NCBI GenBank assembly: GCA_902388495.1
Contig: CABMPP010000008.1
Span: 124,001-188,000, forward strand
DNA from: an uncultured Bacteroides sp.
GTDB lineage: Bacteria > Bacteroidota > Bacteroidia > Bacteroidales > Bacteroidaceae
Direction: 5' to 3'
Length of the DNA stretch: 64,000 bases
The first letter of the stretch is position 1. Each line of letters opens with the position of its first letter. Both the position numbers and the translations under genes were made by a program. The notes under the pieces were generated by a model. The model searched no databases, was not told the origin of the DNA, and saw nothing but the letters and a program-made list of their open reading frames with translations. Below are positions 24,509 through 33,696 of the stretch, piece by piece.

Positions 24509-27250
24509 ATGACGCCATTGAAAGCAAATACATTCATATCATTCATACTACTATTCGTCTTGCTTCTTCTTCCTGATGAGGCCGCTTCTCAGCGTCGTGG
24601 AAGAGGAATCACGCCTGCCAATAATCCGACGGATTCTCTGCAACGTGGAGATACGTTGTCGGGGGATTCATTGCGGCATGACACGATAGCTGCGCCTCCC
24701 AAGAAGGAGGCACTGGATGCCCCCGTCGCTTATGAAGCGAATGACTCCATTGTATTTACCCAAGCCGGTTTTGCCAATCTCTACGGGCAGGGCAAGGTGA
24801 CTTATCCCGGGGCAGATCTGGAAGCCGATGTCATTACCATGGATATGGACAACAATACTGTTTTTGCCCGTGGTGTGACAGACTCCATAGGCACCATAAA
24901 GGGTAGGCCGGTCTTTAAGGATGGAGACACGTCTTATGAAACAGATACCATCCGTTATAATTTCAAAAGTAAGAGAGGTATCATCAGCAATGTAGTCAGC
25001 CAGCAAGGTGAAGGCTATGTGACCGGTAACAATGCCAAGAAAGGAAATAATGACGAGCTCTATATGCGGAGCGGACGCTACACGACGTGCGACCACCATG
25101 AGCATCCCCACTTTTATATGCAGATGACCTACGCCAAGGTACGTCCCAAAAAGAATGTAGTGACGGGACCTGCCTATCTGGTGGTAGAAGATGTACCGCT
25201 TCCTCTGGCAGTTCCGTTCTTCTTCTTCCCGTTCTCAAGCAGTTATCAGTCCGGCTTCCTGATGCCTACCTATATGGATGACTCCAATCGTGGTTTCGGT
25301 CTGACGGACGGTGGTTACTACTTTGCCATCAGCGACCAGATGGACTTGAAGTTGAGGGCTGATATCTTCACCAAAGGTTCGTGGGCCTTGAATGCAGAGA
25401 CAAACTATGTGAAGCGGTACAAATACTCCGGTCTGTTGCAGGCCAACTATCAGGTGACAAAAACAGGAGACAAAGGCTTGCCGGACTATTCGGTGGCCAA
25501 GGACTTCAAGATTGTTTGGTCGCATCGCCAGGACCCGAAGGCCAGCCCGAATTCAACCTTCTCTGCCAGCGTAAACTTCGCTACCAGTAGTTACGAACGT
25601 ACTAACATTGGTAATATGTATAATTCGCAGGCAATGTCGCAGAATACCAAGACTTCCAGTGTCAGCTATTCGCGCAACTTCCCCGACCAGCATCTGAGTA
25701 TTGCCGCATCAACTAATATTGCGCAGACCATGCGTGACTCTTCCATTGCCGTGACTTTGCCCGACTTGACGATTTCTTTGAGTACAATCTTCCCCTTCAA
25801 GCGTAAACATGCAGTGGGCGATGAAAAATGGTATGAGAAGATTTCCGTACGTTATACCGGTCGTTTGAAGAACAGTATTAAGACCAAGGACAACATGCTG
25901 TTCAAATCCAATCTGGTGAGAGATTGGGAGAATGGTATGCAACATGAGATTCCGGTAAGTGCAACTTTCACGCTTTTCAAGTATTTCAACCTGACTCCAT
26001 CGGTCAATTATACGGAGCGTTGGTACACTCGTAAAGTGACGAAAGATTGGGATGACCAGCGGCAAGTAGAGGTGAACGACACTACTTATGGTTTTCACCG
26101 TGTGTACGACTACAGTGCCAGCTTAGGTGTCAACACCAAGATTTACGGTATGTACAAGCCCATCTTCCTTCCCAAGAAAGAAATTCAGATTCGTCATGTC
26201 ATTACTCCTTCCGTAAGTATCAGTGCCGCACCGGACTTTACTTCTTCTCGTTTTGGCTATAACGGTTCGTATATCAAAGAGATGCAAGGTGGTGTACGCG
26301 ATACCGTGAGCTATTCCTATTATGCCGGTCAGGCTTTCAGTCCGCCGAGTGGAGGAAAGCAGGGGACGATCTCGTTCAACATCTCCAATAACCTGGAAAT
26401 GAAGTATAAGGATAAGAACGACTCTATCCGGAAGGTGAGTCTGATTGATGACTTGAGTATGGGTATCAGTTACAATACGGCAGCTGAGGTTCGACCGTGG
26501 AGTGACTTGAGCTTCAACCTTCGTATGAAGTTGAGTAAGAGCTATACGCTCAGTATGGCTTCTACATTTGCCACCTATGCCTACGAGTTCGATAAGGATG
26601 GAAAAGTGGTAACGGGTAATCGTACGGAATGGTCTTATGGTCGTTTCGGACGTTGGTCGGGTTATGGTACCTCTTTCAGTTGGACGGTGAATAATGATAC
26701 CTGGAAGAAGATAAGAGGTTTCTTCACCGGCGAAAAGGTAGATGATGAGAAGGATAAGAATAAAGATAATTCTTCAGCCGAAGATGAGGATAGCAGTGAC
26801 GAAGATGGTACCGATGGAGGCACTCCCAAGAAGAAAGTAGAGAAGGCCACGGCAGATGCCGATGGTTACCAGGCTTTCAAGATGCCTTGGTCCATCAACT
26901 TCAGTACCGGTTTTAATATTACGGAAGATAGAACAAAGCCTATCAACCGGACGAGCATGCGCTATCCGTATAAGTTCAGTCTGAACTCCCTCAATATAAA
27001 CGGTAACATCAAGTTAACCAATAAATGGGCTGTCAGCTTCAATTCCGGTTATGACTTTAATGCGAAGGAGATTACGCAGACGGCTTTCAATATCAGCCGT
27101 GACCTGCACTGCTTCACTATGACTGCCGCTCTTTCACCCTTTGGCCGGTGGAAATACTACAACTTTACGATCCGTGCTACCGCACAGATTCTGCAAGACC
27201 TGAAGTGGGAGCAGAGAAGCCAGACGCAGACTAATATCAAGTGGTATTAG
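24509..27250 (+). CDS. lptD: LptD-like LPS assembly outer-membrane protein
   Basis: A 913-residue outer-membrane protein. A signal peptide ends near DEAAS, then a low-complexity linker rich in Asp, Ser and Thr. An OstA/LptA-like beta-jellyroll (YEANDSIVFTQAGFANLYGQGKVTYPGADLEADVITMDMDNNTVFARG, about residues 75-125) precedes a large beta-barrel region with alternating aromatic strands. A strongly acidic and lysine-rich insert (about residues 745-790, DDEKDKNKDNSSAEDED and onward) interrupts the barrel and probably forms a loop. The family inserts LPS into the outer leaflet. This architecture is the Bacteroidetes form, distant from E. coli LptD. Its location beside the GtrA/GtrB/GT39 genes fits envelope work. 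Confidence 0.85.
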   Translation: MTPLKANTFISFILLFVLLLLPDEAASQRRGRGITPANNPTDSLQRGDTLSGDSLRHDTIAAPPKKEALDAPVAYEANDSIVFTQAGFANLYGQGKVTYPGADLEADVITMDMDNNTVFARGVTDSIGTIKGRPVFKDGDTSYETDTIRYNFKSKRGIISNVVSQQGEGYVTGNNAKKGNNDELYMRSGRYTTCDHHEHPHFYMQMTYAKVRPKKNVVTGPAYLVVEDVPLPLAVPFFFFPFSSSYQSGFLMPTYMDDSNRGFGLTDGGYYFAISDQMDLKLRADIFTKGSWALNAETNYVKRYKYSGLLQANYQVTKTGDKGLPDYSVAKDFKIVWSHRQDPKASPNSTFSASVNFATSSYERTNIGNMYNSQAMSQNTKTSSVSYSRNFPDQHLSIAASTNIAQTMRDSSIAVTLPDLTISLSTIFPFKRKHAVGDEKWYEKISVRYTGRLKNSIKTKDNMLFKSNLVRDWENGMQHEIPVSATFTLFKYFNLTPSVNYTERWYTRKVTKDWDDQRQVEVNDTTYGFHRVYDYSASLGVNTKIYGMYKPIFLPKKEIQIRHVITPSVSISAAPDFTSSRFGYNGSYIKEMQGGVRDTVSYSYYAGQAFSPPSGGKQGTISFNISNNLEMKYKDKNDSIRKVSLIDDLSMGISYNTAAEVRPWSDLSFNLRMKLSKSYTLSMASTFATYAYEFDKDGKVVTGNRTEWSYGRFGRWSGYGTSFSWTVNNDTWKKIRGFFTGEKVDDEKDKNKDNSSAEDEDSSDEDGTDGGTPKKKVEKATADADGYQAFKMPWSINFSTGFNITEDRTKPINRTSMRYPYKFSLNSLNINGNIKLTNKWAVSFNSGYDFNAKEITQTAFNISRDLHCFTMTAALSPFGRWKYYNFTIRATAQILQDLKWEQRSQTQTNIKWY

Positions 27251-27283
27251 CAGAAAATGATAAGATGATAAAAGTAATAAGTG

Positions 27284-27318
27284 ATAGAGTGGTAATGTTT
27301 TACCACTCTATTTCTTTT
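27284..27318. terminator. Bidirectional terminator between lptD and ung
   Basis: ATAGAGTGGTAA (27284-27295) and TTACCACTCTAT (27300-27311) form a perfect 12-bp stem with a four-base loop, followed by TTCTTTTTC. It overlaps the stop codon of ung. Confidence 0.85.
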
Positions 27319-27962
27319 TCTCCATGTTCCCTCAGATAATCGTTGGTTTTGCTGAAATGCTTGTTACCGAAGAAGCCGTTATAGGCAGAGAGGGGAGAGG
27401 GATGTGCGGAAGTCAGTACCAGATGCTTGTTGCGGTCGATAAAAGCACCTTTGCGTTGCGCGTATGCTCCCCAAAGGATGAATACAAGGTGCTCTTTCCC
27501 TTCGGCAAGGGAGCGGATGGCGGCATCGGTAAATGTTTCCCAGCCACGGTTCTGGTGAGAGCCTGCCTGGTGGGCACGTACGGTAAGCGTAGCGTTGAGC
27601 AACAGCACACCTTGCTCTGCCCAGCGGGTAAGGTTGCCGGTAGCGGGAGCATCGGTACCGATATCATTCTTTATTTCTTTGAAGATATTGACTAAAGAGG
27701 GCGGGAAAGGAACGCCGTCGTTCACGGAGAAACAAAGTCCGTGTGCTTGTCCCGGTCCGTGATAGGGGTCCTGACCGATAATTACCACTTTTACTTTATC
27801 GAAAGGGCAGAGGTTGAAAGCGTTGAATATCAGCTTTCCCGGGGGATATATGGCATATTTTCCATACTCGTCCCGCACGAAGTCCGTTAAGGTGCGGAAG
27901 TAATCTTTCTCAAATTCGGGTTGCAAGTGTGCTTTCCAGCTTTCTTCTATCTGAACATTCAT
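27300..27962 (-). CDS. ung: Uracil-DNA glycosylase
   Basis: A 220-residue family 1 uracil-DNA glycosylase that removes uracil from DNA to start base-excision repair. The water-activating loop is GQDPYHG with Asp65, followed by QAHGLCFSV. The DNA-intercalation loop is HPSPLSAYNGFFGNKHFSKTN near the C-terminus, and LLNATLTVRAHQAGSHQNRGWE is the central block. Length and motifs are those of the canonical enzyme. It is a single gene. Confidence 0.97.
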   Translation of the reverse strand: MNVQIEESWKAHLQPEFEKDYFRTLTDFVRDEYGKYAIYPPGKLIFNAFNLCPFDKVKVVIIGQDPYHGPGQAHGLCFSVNDGVPFPPSLVNIFKEIKNDIGTDAPATGNLTRWAEQGVLLLNATLTVRAHQAGSHQNRGWETFTDAAIRSLAEGKEHLVFILWGAYAQRKGAFIDRNKHLVLTSAHPSPLSAYNGFFGNKHFSKTNDYLREHGEKEIEW

Positions 27963-28002
27963 AATTGGATTTATTAGTAGTTTGGGATGCTAAAGTACAA
28001 AA

Positions 28003-28042
28003 TAAAAAATAAAGTCCAACCTTTTGAGGGGTTGAACTTTAT
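28003..28042 (-). terminator. Terminator of asnA
   Basis: ATAAAGTCCAACC (28009-28021) and GGTTGAACTTTAT (28030-28042) pair with one mismatch and are followed by a T-rich tract on the minus strand. Confidence 0.8.
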
Positions 28043-28066
28043 AATATATTGCAGGATAAGTGTATA

Positions 28067-29110
28067 TCAAATCAAATGGATGTTGTGTTCCTTGCATTCC
28101 TTGCGCATATCTTCCGGCCAGATGCTGGCTTGTATTTCGCCGATATGCGCTTTGCGCAGGTAGAACATACACAGGCGTGACTGTCCGATACCGCCACCGA
28201 TGGAAAGCGGCAACGTGTCGTCCATCAGGCGCTTGTGGAAGTAGAGCTCCAGGCGCTTTTCTTCTCCTTCCTGCTTGAGCTGGCGTTGCAAGGCTTCCTT
28301 GTCTACGCGGATACCCATGGAAGAAAGTTCGATGCTGCGTTGCAGTACATCGTCCCAGAGCAGGAGGTCGCCATTCAGTCCGGGCAAGTCATTCAGTCCG
28401 GCACTGGTGTAGTCATCATAGTCCGGAGCACGTCCGTCGTGCTTCTTGCCGTCGCCCAGTTTGCAGCCGATACCGATGATGAATACGGCGCCGTACTTCT
28501 TGCAGATGGCGTGTTCACGGCATTTGGGCTCCAAGTCGGGATAGAGCTGGCGTAACTCTTCTGCGTGGATGAAGTGCAACTTCTGCGGACAAGGCAGGCA
28601 AGGCTTGATTTGCGGGTACATCTCATATACCATATATTCCGTGCGCACCATGGCGGCATAGATGCGGGTTACAATTTCTTTGAGGAATTCTACCGTGCGG
28701 TTCTCGGCGGTAATAACACGTTCCCAGTCCCACTGGTCCACATAAAGGGAGTGCAGATTACCCAGTTCTTCATCGGCGCGGATGGCGTTCATGTCTGTGT
28801 AAATGCCGTATCCCGGTTCAATGTGATACTCGGCGAGTGTCAAACGTTTCCATTTGGCAAGGGAGTGTACTACTTCTGCTTGTGCGTCGCCTAAGTCCTT
28901 GATGGGGAAAGAAACGGCACGTTCCACTCCGTTGAGGTCGTCATTGATACCCATACCTTTCAATACGAAAAGCGGAGCAGTGACACGGCGCAGACGTAAC
29001 TCAGAAGAAAGGTTCAGCTGGAAGAACTCTTTAATCTGTTTAATCCCTAATTCTGTCTGTTTTAAGTCCAATAAAGGTTTATAACCTTCCGGTGTTATCA
29101 GGTAGCTCAT
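28067..29110 (-). CDS. asnA: Aspartate-ammonia ligase
   Basis: A 347-residue asparagine synthetase of the ammonia-dependent AsnA type, related to class II aminoacyl-tRNA synthetases. It forms asparagine from aspartate, ammonia and ATP through aspartyl-AMP. Blocks are VTAPLFVLKGMGINDDLNG, HSLYVDQWDWERVI, RTEYMVYEMYPQI and the motif-3-like LPLSIGGGIGQSRLCM. The start at 29110 (MSYLITPEGY) is chosen because it matches the family N-terminus; 13 extra codons upstream are open. A TATCTTTG -7 element lies at 29147-29154. Confidence 0.96.
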   Translation of the reverse strand: MSYLITPEGYKPLLDLKQTELGIKQIKEFFQLNLSSELRLRRVTAPLFVLKGMGINDDLNGVERAVSFPIKDLGDAQAEVVHSLAKWKRLTLAEYHIEPGYGIYTDMNAIRADEELGNLHSLYVDQWDWERVITAENRTVEFLKEIVTRIYAAMVRTEYMVYEMYPQIKPCLPCPQKLHFIHAEELRQLYPDLEPKCREHAICKKYGAVFIIGIGCKLGDGKKHDGRAPDYDDYTSAGLNDLPGLNGDLLLWDDVLQRSIELSSMGIRVDKEALQRQLKQEGEEKRLELYFHKRLMDDTLPLSIGGGIGQSRLCMFYLRKAHIGEIQASIWPEDMRKECKEHNIHLI

Positions 29111-29146
29111 AAGTTTATAATATGTGTCTAATATTAAATTGATTGG

Positions 29147-29154
29147 CAAAGATA
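29147..29154 (-). promoter_or_regulatory. -7 element of asnA
   Basis: TATCTTTG on the minus strand, about 37 bp before the chosen start codon. Confidence 0.55.
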
Positions 29155-29326
29155 TGAATAATATTAATACTTGCTTCTATTTTAGATTGAAAAATAACAA
29201 AATGTTCCTTGATTCCTTGTAGTCGTTCTCAAAATAACAGGAAGAGAAATGAAAGCAATGCGATAGAAAAAACACTCGAACGTTAGGAATGTGATGAGAT
29301 TTTTTATACTTTTGCATCCGCATTAA

Positions 29327-29399
29327 GGCTCCGTAGCTTAGTGAATAGAGCGTCAGATTCCGGTTCTGAAGGTCCTGGGTTTGAGTCCCAGCGGGGTCA
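29327..29399 (+). tRNA. tRNA-Arg (anticodon CCG)
   Basis: A 73-nt cloverleaf. Acceptor GGCTCCG pairs with CGGGGTC (two G-U pairs), the D stem is GCTT/GAGC, and the anticodon stem is TCAGA/TCTGA with loop TTCCGGT, giving anticodon CCG for Arg codon CGG. The T arm is CTGGG/CCCAG and the discriminator is A. CCA is not encoded. A -7 element TACTTTTG at 29307-29314 lies upstream and a strong terminator follows. Confidence 0.96.
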
Positions 29400-29400
29400 C

Positions 29401-29453
29401 TACATAAGAAACTCCCTCTGCATGAGAACTTTGCAGAGGGAGTTTCTTTATGT
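29401..29453 (+). terminator. Terminator after tRNA-Arg
   Basis: A 17-bp perfect stem starting AAGAAACTCCCTCTGCA with a short loop, extended by flanking ACATA/TATGT, then T-rich sequence. It begins within a few bases of the tRNA 3' end. Confidence 0.9.
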
Positions 29454-29478
29454 ATATTCAGTCTGTTCGAAACGCATC

Positions 29479-29560
29479 ATGTGTTTGCTCTCAATAGATG
29501 ATGTGTTTGCCCTTAACAGATGATGCGTTCAGCCCCAACAGATGATGCGTTTTTTATGAG
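29479..29560. repeat. 22-bp tandem repeat array (GATGATG type)
   Basis: Three full 22-bp units plus a partial one, of the form ATGYGTTYnnYYYYnAYAGATG (29479-29500, 29501-29522, 29523-29544, then partial). It runs up to the end of the HAD phosphatase gene. CGCATCAT just upstream is the inverse of ATGATGCG in the later units. Confidence 0.85.
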
Positions 29561-29565
29561 TGAAT

Positions 29566-30315
29566 TTAGGTTGCTACATTACTGCCTGAGGCGAGCGATT
29601 TGTACAACTCTTCCCAATCATCGCACAGCGCCTGCATCGATGGAAACAGCAGGTTGGCTCTGGCATCCAGCAGCACTTGCCCGTCCAGCGGACCGGTATT
29701 GACGGCTACGGTGAATATGCCTGCTGCCACTCCGGCCTGTACGCCGATGGGAGCATTCTCCACTACAATGGCTTCGTTGGCTTTGACGCCGGCTTTCTCC
29801 AATCCCATCAGATAAGGTTCCGGGTGTGGTTTGCCGTATTTCACATCGAATGCGGTCACCATGCGTTCACGCTCAAACATGCCGGGGAAGTTATGGACGA
29901 GGCGGTTCAGCAATGAGTGCTGTCCCGAACCGGTGACTAATATAGGGGTGAGCCCTGCGGCTTTTACTTTTTGTAATACCTCCCAGGCACCGGGCATACG
30001 TTCCGGTTCCGGGTTCTTGCTGAACTCTGCACTCTTCTCGGCATAGATGCTTTCTACCATCTCGGGAGTGGCATCCTTACCATACTGACGTTGGTAGATG
30101 ATATTGATGGTAGAGGCTCCGGTACGTCCTTCGTGCAGATAAGCCTCTTCACGGCTCAGGTGCAGGCCATGGCGCTCCATAACCTTGTGCCAGGCATCGG
30201 CATGATAGGGCATGGAGTTGAACAGTACGCCGTCCATGTCGAAGAGTACGGCTTTCAGATTGATATTGGGGTGTCCGTATCTCTCCAGATAGCGGGCGAT
30301 AGATTCTTCAAACAT
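29566..30315 (-). CDS. HAD-superfamily phosphatase (beta-phosphoglucomutase-like)
   Basis: A 249-residue HAD hydrolase with a C1 cap. Motif I is FDMDGVLFNS with nucleophile D26 and acid/base D28. Motif II is ILVTGSG, and motif III/IV is YGKPHPEPYLMGLEKAG with VVENAPIGVQAGVAAG. The family includes sugar-phosphate phosphatases and beta-phosphoglucomutases; the substrate is not predictable. Its start codon lies 1 bp after the stop of the Bro-N gene, so the two form an operon, an unusual pairing. Confidence 0.88.
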   Translation of the reverse strand: MFEESIARYLERYGHPNINLKAVLFDMDGVLFNSMPYHADAWHKVMERHGLHLSREEAYLHEGRTGASTINIIYQRQYGKDATPEMVESIYAEKSAEFSKNPEPERMPGAWEVLQKVKAAGLTPILVTGSGQHSLLNRLVHNFPGMFERERMVTAFDVKYGKPHPEPYLMGLEKAGVKANEAIVVENAPIGVQAGVAAGIFTVAVNTGPLDGQVLLDARANLLFPSMQALCDDWEELYKSLASGSNVAT

Positions 30316-30316
30316 A

Positions 30317-31159
30317 CTATTTATTTTCTTCTTTATCTGATTTTATTTGCAGGACACTCTTTGCATTTAAAGGGGATATGACAGAGTGCCCCAATTTACT
30401 TTCTAATTGTTCACGCGCAGCTCGTGCAACTTCTCCTCCCTCTTGGGCTATCTGAACATTTTCACCGAATCCGGTCGGATTCTTTTCTTTCGAGAGATCG
30501 GTGGTTGCTGCTTCGGCAAGCATATTCAGAATAAGTTCGGTATTTGTCATATTGTCCCGAAGGTTCTCTTTCTTCAATCCTTTGAATTGGCGATATTCTT
30601 TGGCTGTTTTATCTGCCCAGGTTTGATAGATGATGTCTGTGAGTGCGGCAAACTGAACGCCTTCTTGCATCCCGTTCCGCTTCCATTCATCGGTTAACTC
30701 TTTACGTACCTCAATGGTTTTGAGCCGTTGGTTGATCCAATTATCAGAATAGCCTAATGCTTTGTACTCCATCATAGCACGGTCGATGGTAAGTTCCGGA
30801 TCTTGCATCTCGTCGAGGCGCTCTTTGGCAGTTTGGGCCATCCAGAGTTTGAAAGGTTCGGCTTTGGGAGAAGGGATGGACTGGATGAGGCGGAATAGTT
30901 GCTCGGTATCAGCGACATCAGTAAGCCGCATTTTGCCGTCGGCAGCTTGCATTTTCAAAGCGTGACAATTCGTCACGGTTTCATTTCCTTCTTCTTTAAG
31001 TCTTTGTTTCAACTTACGCCAATACGCAGCGGGGTCTACACTGTCAGTCAAGACAGCAACCACATCTACTATTGAGAAGTACCATTTCTCCTGCTCGTCA
31101 TCCCAAACAGTTCTGATCTTCTTATCATGGAATACTTTTATAGCTTCTTTTTTTGTCAT
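30317..31159 (-). CDS. Bro-N domain protein (phage antirepressor-like)
   Basis: A 280-residue protein whose N-terminal half is a Bro-N domain (KIRTVWDDEQEKWYFSIVDVVAVLTDSVDPAAYWRKLKQRL), the DNA-binding module of baculovirus BRO and phage antirepressors. The C-terminal half (IEVRKELTDEWKRNGMQEGVQFAALTDIIYQTW) is a helical region seen in many stand-alone Bacteroides homologues. Such genes are often remains of mobile elements, but they also occur as stable chromosomal genes of unknown function. There is no phage gene nearby. It is co-directional and almost overlapping with the HAD gene. Confidence 0.85.
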   Translation of the reverse strand: MTKKEAIKVFHDKKIRTVWDDEQEKWYFSIVDVVAVLTDSVDPAAYWRKLKQRLKEEGNETVTNCHALKMQAADGKMRLTDVADTEQLFRLIQSIPSPKAEPFKLWMAQTAKERLDEMQDPELTIDRAMMEYKALGYSDNWINQRLKTIEVRKELTDEWKRNGMQEGVQFAALTDIIYQTWADKTAKEYRQFKGLKKENLRDNMTNTELILNMLAEAATTDLSKEKNPTGFGENVQIAQEGGEVARAAREQLESKLGHSVISPLNAKSVLQIKSDKEENK

Positions 31160-31189
31160 ATCATTTGTTGTTTAGCGCCCACTAAGGTA

Positions 31190-31224
31190 CAAAAAAAGCG
31201 CGGATAATGGAGTTCCGCGCTTCT
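31190..31224 (-). terminator. Terminator of pgi / lysS operon
   Basis: AAGCGCGGA (31197-31205) and TCCGCGCTT (31214-31222) form a perfect GC-rich stem followed by seven T residues on the minus strand. Confidence 0.9.
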
Positions 31225-31241
31225 ATAATATTTACCTGTTT

Positions 31242-32579
31242 TTACAGTCTTGCCTGGATAGCTTTTGACTCTTCTTCGTAACCCGGCTTGTTCAGCAGTG
31301 CAAACATATTCTTTTTGTATGCTTCTACACCCGGTTGGTTGAAAGGATTCACGCCCAGGATGTAACCGCTGATGCCGCAAGCGATTTCAAAGAAATACAG
31401 CAGACCGCCGATGCTCTCTTCGTTCAATGCGGGGATAACGATACGCATGTTGGGTACACCGCCGTCTACGTGGGCCAACTGAGTTCCCAGTTCGGCCATC
31501 TTGTTCACTTCGTCCACGTGCTTGCCGGCCAGGAAGTTCAGGCCGTCGAGGTTGGCTTCATCCGAAGGAACTTGCAGGGAGTGCTGTGTCTTTTCTACAG
31601 AGATCACGGTTTCGTAGATGGTGCGTTCGCCTTCCTGAATCCATTGTCCCATAGAGTGCAGGTCGGTTGAGAAGTCTACGGCAGCAGGGAAGATACCCTT
31701 GTTTTCCTTACCCTCCGATTCTCCGTAAAGCTGCTTCCACCATTCGCTTACGTAGTGCAATTTGGGATTGAAGTTCACGAGGATTTCAATCTTCTTGCCA
31801 TTCTTGTAAAGCTCGTTGCGGGTAGCGGCATAGATAGCAGCCGGGTTCTCGGCAAACGGAACATCTTTTCCGCAAGCCTTCTCCATAGCCACTGCACCAG
31901 CCACCAGCTTCTCAATGTCGAAACCGGCAATTGCGATAGGCAACAGACCTACCGGAGTCAGTACAGAGAAACGTCCGCCTACATTGTCGGGGATGATGAA
32001 GGATTTATAGCCTTCGTTATCGGCAGTGATGCGGGCAGCACCCTTCTTGGCGTCCGTGATGGCTACGATAACCTTCTTTGCCATCTCCTTGCCGCGCTGG
32101 TCTTCGCATTGCTTCTTCAGCAGACGGAAAGCCAAAGCAGTCTCGGTCGTTGTTCCTGATTTGGAGATATTGATAACGCCGAATTTCTTGTCCTTCAGGT
32201 ATTCGGTAAGTTCGTACAGATAATCTTCACCGATGTTGTGTCCGGCGTACAGAATGACCGGAGCAGTCTTTTTGTCCTGCAACCAGGTGAAGCTGTTTGA
32301 CAATGCTTCGATCACCGCACGTGCGCCAAGGTAGCTTCCGCCGATGCCGGCAACGATTACCACTTCGCAGTTGTCGCGCATTACCTGTGCAGTAGCCTTC
32401 AGGTCAGCCAGATGCTCCTTGCTGATGGAGGAGGGGAGGTGCAGCCAGCCTAAGAAATCGTTACCCTTACCGGTACCATTCTCCAATGCTTCCTGTGCAG
32501 CCTTTACTTGGGCTTCATAGGCGAAGACGTTTTCTTTGGAAATGAATCCAAAAGTCTTTTCAATGTTCAAACTAATCAT
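31242..32579 (-). CDS. pgi: Glucose-6-phosphate isomerase
   Basis: A 445-residue glycolytic enzyme interconverting glucose 6-phosphate and fructose 6-phosphate. It is the short form shared with Firmicutes. [21 protein letters not shown] binds sugar phosphate, [19 protein letters not shown] is the SIS-type phosphate loop, [19 protein letters not shown] and [19 protein letters not shown] are further signatures. It is third in the lysS-gpsA-pgi group and is followed by a terminator. Confidence 0.97.
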   Translation of the reverse strand: MISLNIEKTFGFISKENVFAYEAQVKAAQEALENGTGKGNDFLGWLHLPSSISKEHLADLKATAQVMRDNCEVVIVAGIGGSYLGARAVIEALSNSFTWLQDKKTAPVILYAGHNIGEDYLYELTEYLKDKKFGVINISKSGTTTETALAFRLLKKQCEDQRGKEMAKKVIVAITDAKKGAARITADNEGYKSFIIPDNVGGRFSVLTPVGLLPIAIAGFDIEKLVAGAVAMEKACGKDVPFAENPAAIYAATRNELYKNGKKIEILVNFNPKLHYVSEWWKQLYGESEGKENKGIFPAAVDFSTDLHSMGQWIQEGERTIYETVISVEKTQHSLQVPSDEANLDGLNFLAGKHVDEVNKMAELGTQLAHVDGGVPNMRIVIPALNEESIGGLLYFFEIACGISGYILGVNPFNQPGVEAYKKNMFALLNKPGYEEESKAIQARL

Positions 32580-32627
32580 AATATTCCAAGTTTTAAATTC
32601 AGTATTCGTTTTATCTTTATATTGCTG

Positions 32628-33623
32628 CTATCGGAACGAGTCCGTCAGCAGCTTAATTTCAATCATCGGCGAGATACGCTCGTACAAGATGTTGTAAACG
32701 GCATCCACTATCGGCATGTTGACATGGAAGTGCTTGTTGATTTCTTTGATACACTTTGTGCCGTAGTAGCCTTCGGCTATCATTTCCATCTCTATCTGCG
32801 CACTCTTCACGGAGTAGCCTTTGCCAATCATCGTACCGAACGTACGGTTGCGGCTGAAGTTGGAATACGCCGTCACCAGCAGGTCGCCTAAGTAAACAGA
32901 ATCATTCACGTTTCGGTTCAGCGGATGCACCGTTTGCAGGAAGCGGTTCATCTCTTGTATGGCATTGGACACCAGCACTGCCTGGAAGTTATCACCATAT
33001 TTCAGTCCGCTGCAGATGCCGGCGGCAATGGCATATACGTTCTTCAATACCGAGCTGTACTCTATCCCCACCACGTCGTTACTGACGGACGTCTTGATGA
33101 ACGAACTTGCCAGTCGGCGGGCGATGGAACAAGCCTTGTCGGTGTCCGGACAAGCGATGGTCAAATAAGAAAGGCGTTCCAAAGCCACTTCCTCTGCATG
33201 GCAGGGACCTGCCAGTACAGCGATGTTTTCGGCCGGTACGCCATATTCTTTGGTGAAGTACTCCGATACAATCAGGTTGTCGTCGGGCACAATACCTTTA
33301 ATAGCTGTGATGATGCATTTATCCTTTATTTTAGTCTTCAGCTTTTTCAGGTGCGACTTCAGATAAGGGGAGGGGGTTACGAAGATAAGTGTATCAGACT
33401 CTTTCACCACATCGTTGATGTTGGAGCTGAAGTTGATACGCTTGGTGTCAAATTTGACTCCCGTCAGGTAGGCAGGGTTGTGACCGAGTCGTTTGAAGTC
33501 GGTAATACGGTCGTCTCGCCGCATATACCAATTTATCGACTCCGCTTGGGCCAGTACCATCTTTGCAATGGCTGTTGCCCAACTTCCTCCGCCCATGATG
33601 GCTATCTTACCGGGTAGTTTCAT
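32628..33623 (-). CDS. gpsA: Glycerol-3-phosphate dehydrogenase [NAD(P)+]
   Basis: A 331-residue cytosolic enzyme that reduces dihydroxyacetone phosphate to sn-glycerol 3-phosphate for phospholipid synthesis. The Rossmann motif is IMGGGSWATAIAKMV. Other blocks are FVTPSPYLKSHL, AITAIKGI, AGPCHAEEVALERLSY (substrate-binding) and the conserved Lys in VLKNVYAIAAGICSGLKYGDN, with GDLLVTAYSNFSRNRTFG near the end. It lies between lysS and pgi. Confidence 0.96.
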   Translation of the reverse strand: MKLPGKIAIMGGGSWATAIAKMVLAQAESINWYMRRDDRITDFKRLGHNPAYLTGVKFDTKRINFSSNINDVVKESDTLIFVTPSPYLKSHLKKLKTKIKDKCIITAIKGIVPDDNLIVSEYFTKEYGVPAENIAVLAGPCHAEEVALERLSYLTIACPDTDKACSIARRLASSFIKTSVSNDVVGIEYSSVLKNVYAIAAGICSGLKYGDNFQAVLVSNAIQEMNRFLQTVHPLNRNVNDSVYLGDLLVTAYSNFSRNRTFGTMIGKGYSVKSAQIEMEMIAEGYYGTKCIKEINKHFHVNMPIVDAVYNILYERISPMIEIKLLTDSFR

Positions 33624-33644
33624 ATTGAATTAATAATGAAAAGT

Positions 33645-33692
33645 GAAAAATGAAAAGAGAAAAGGTAGCTTCCTATCCTCTTTTCATTTTTC
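33645..33692 (-). terminator. A+T-rich hairpin between lysS and gpsA
   Basis: GAAAAATGAAAAGAG and CTCTTTTCATTTTTC form a 15-bp stem extended by weaker pairing outside. It may attenuate transcription from lysS into gpsA or protect the transcript end. Confidence 0.5.
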
Positions 33693-33696
33693 ATTA

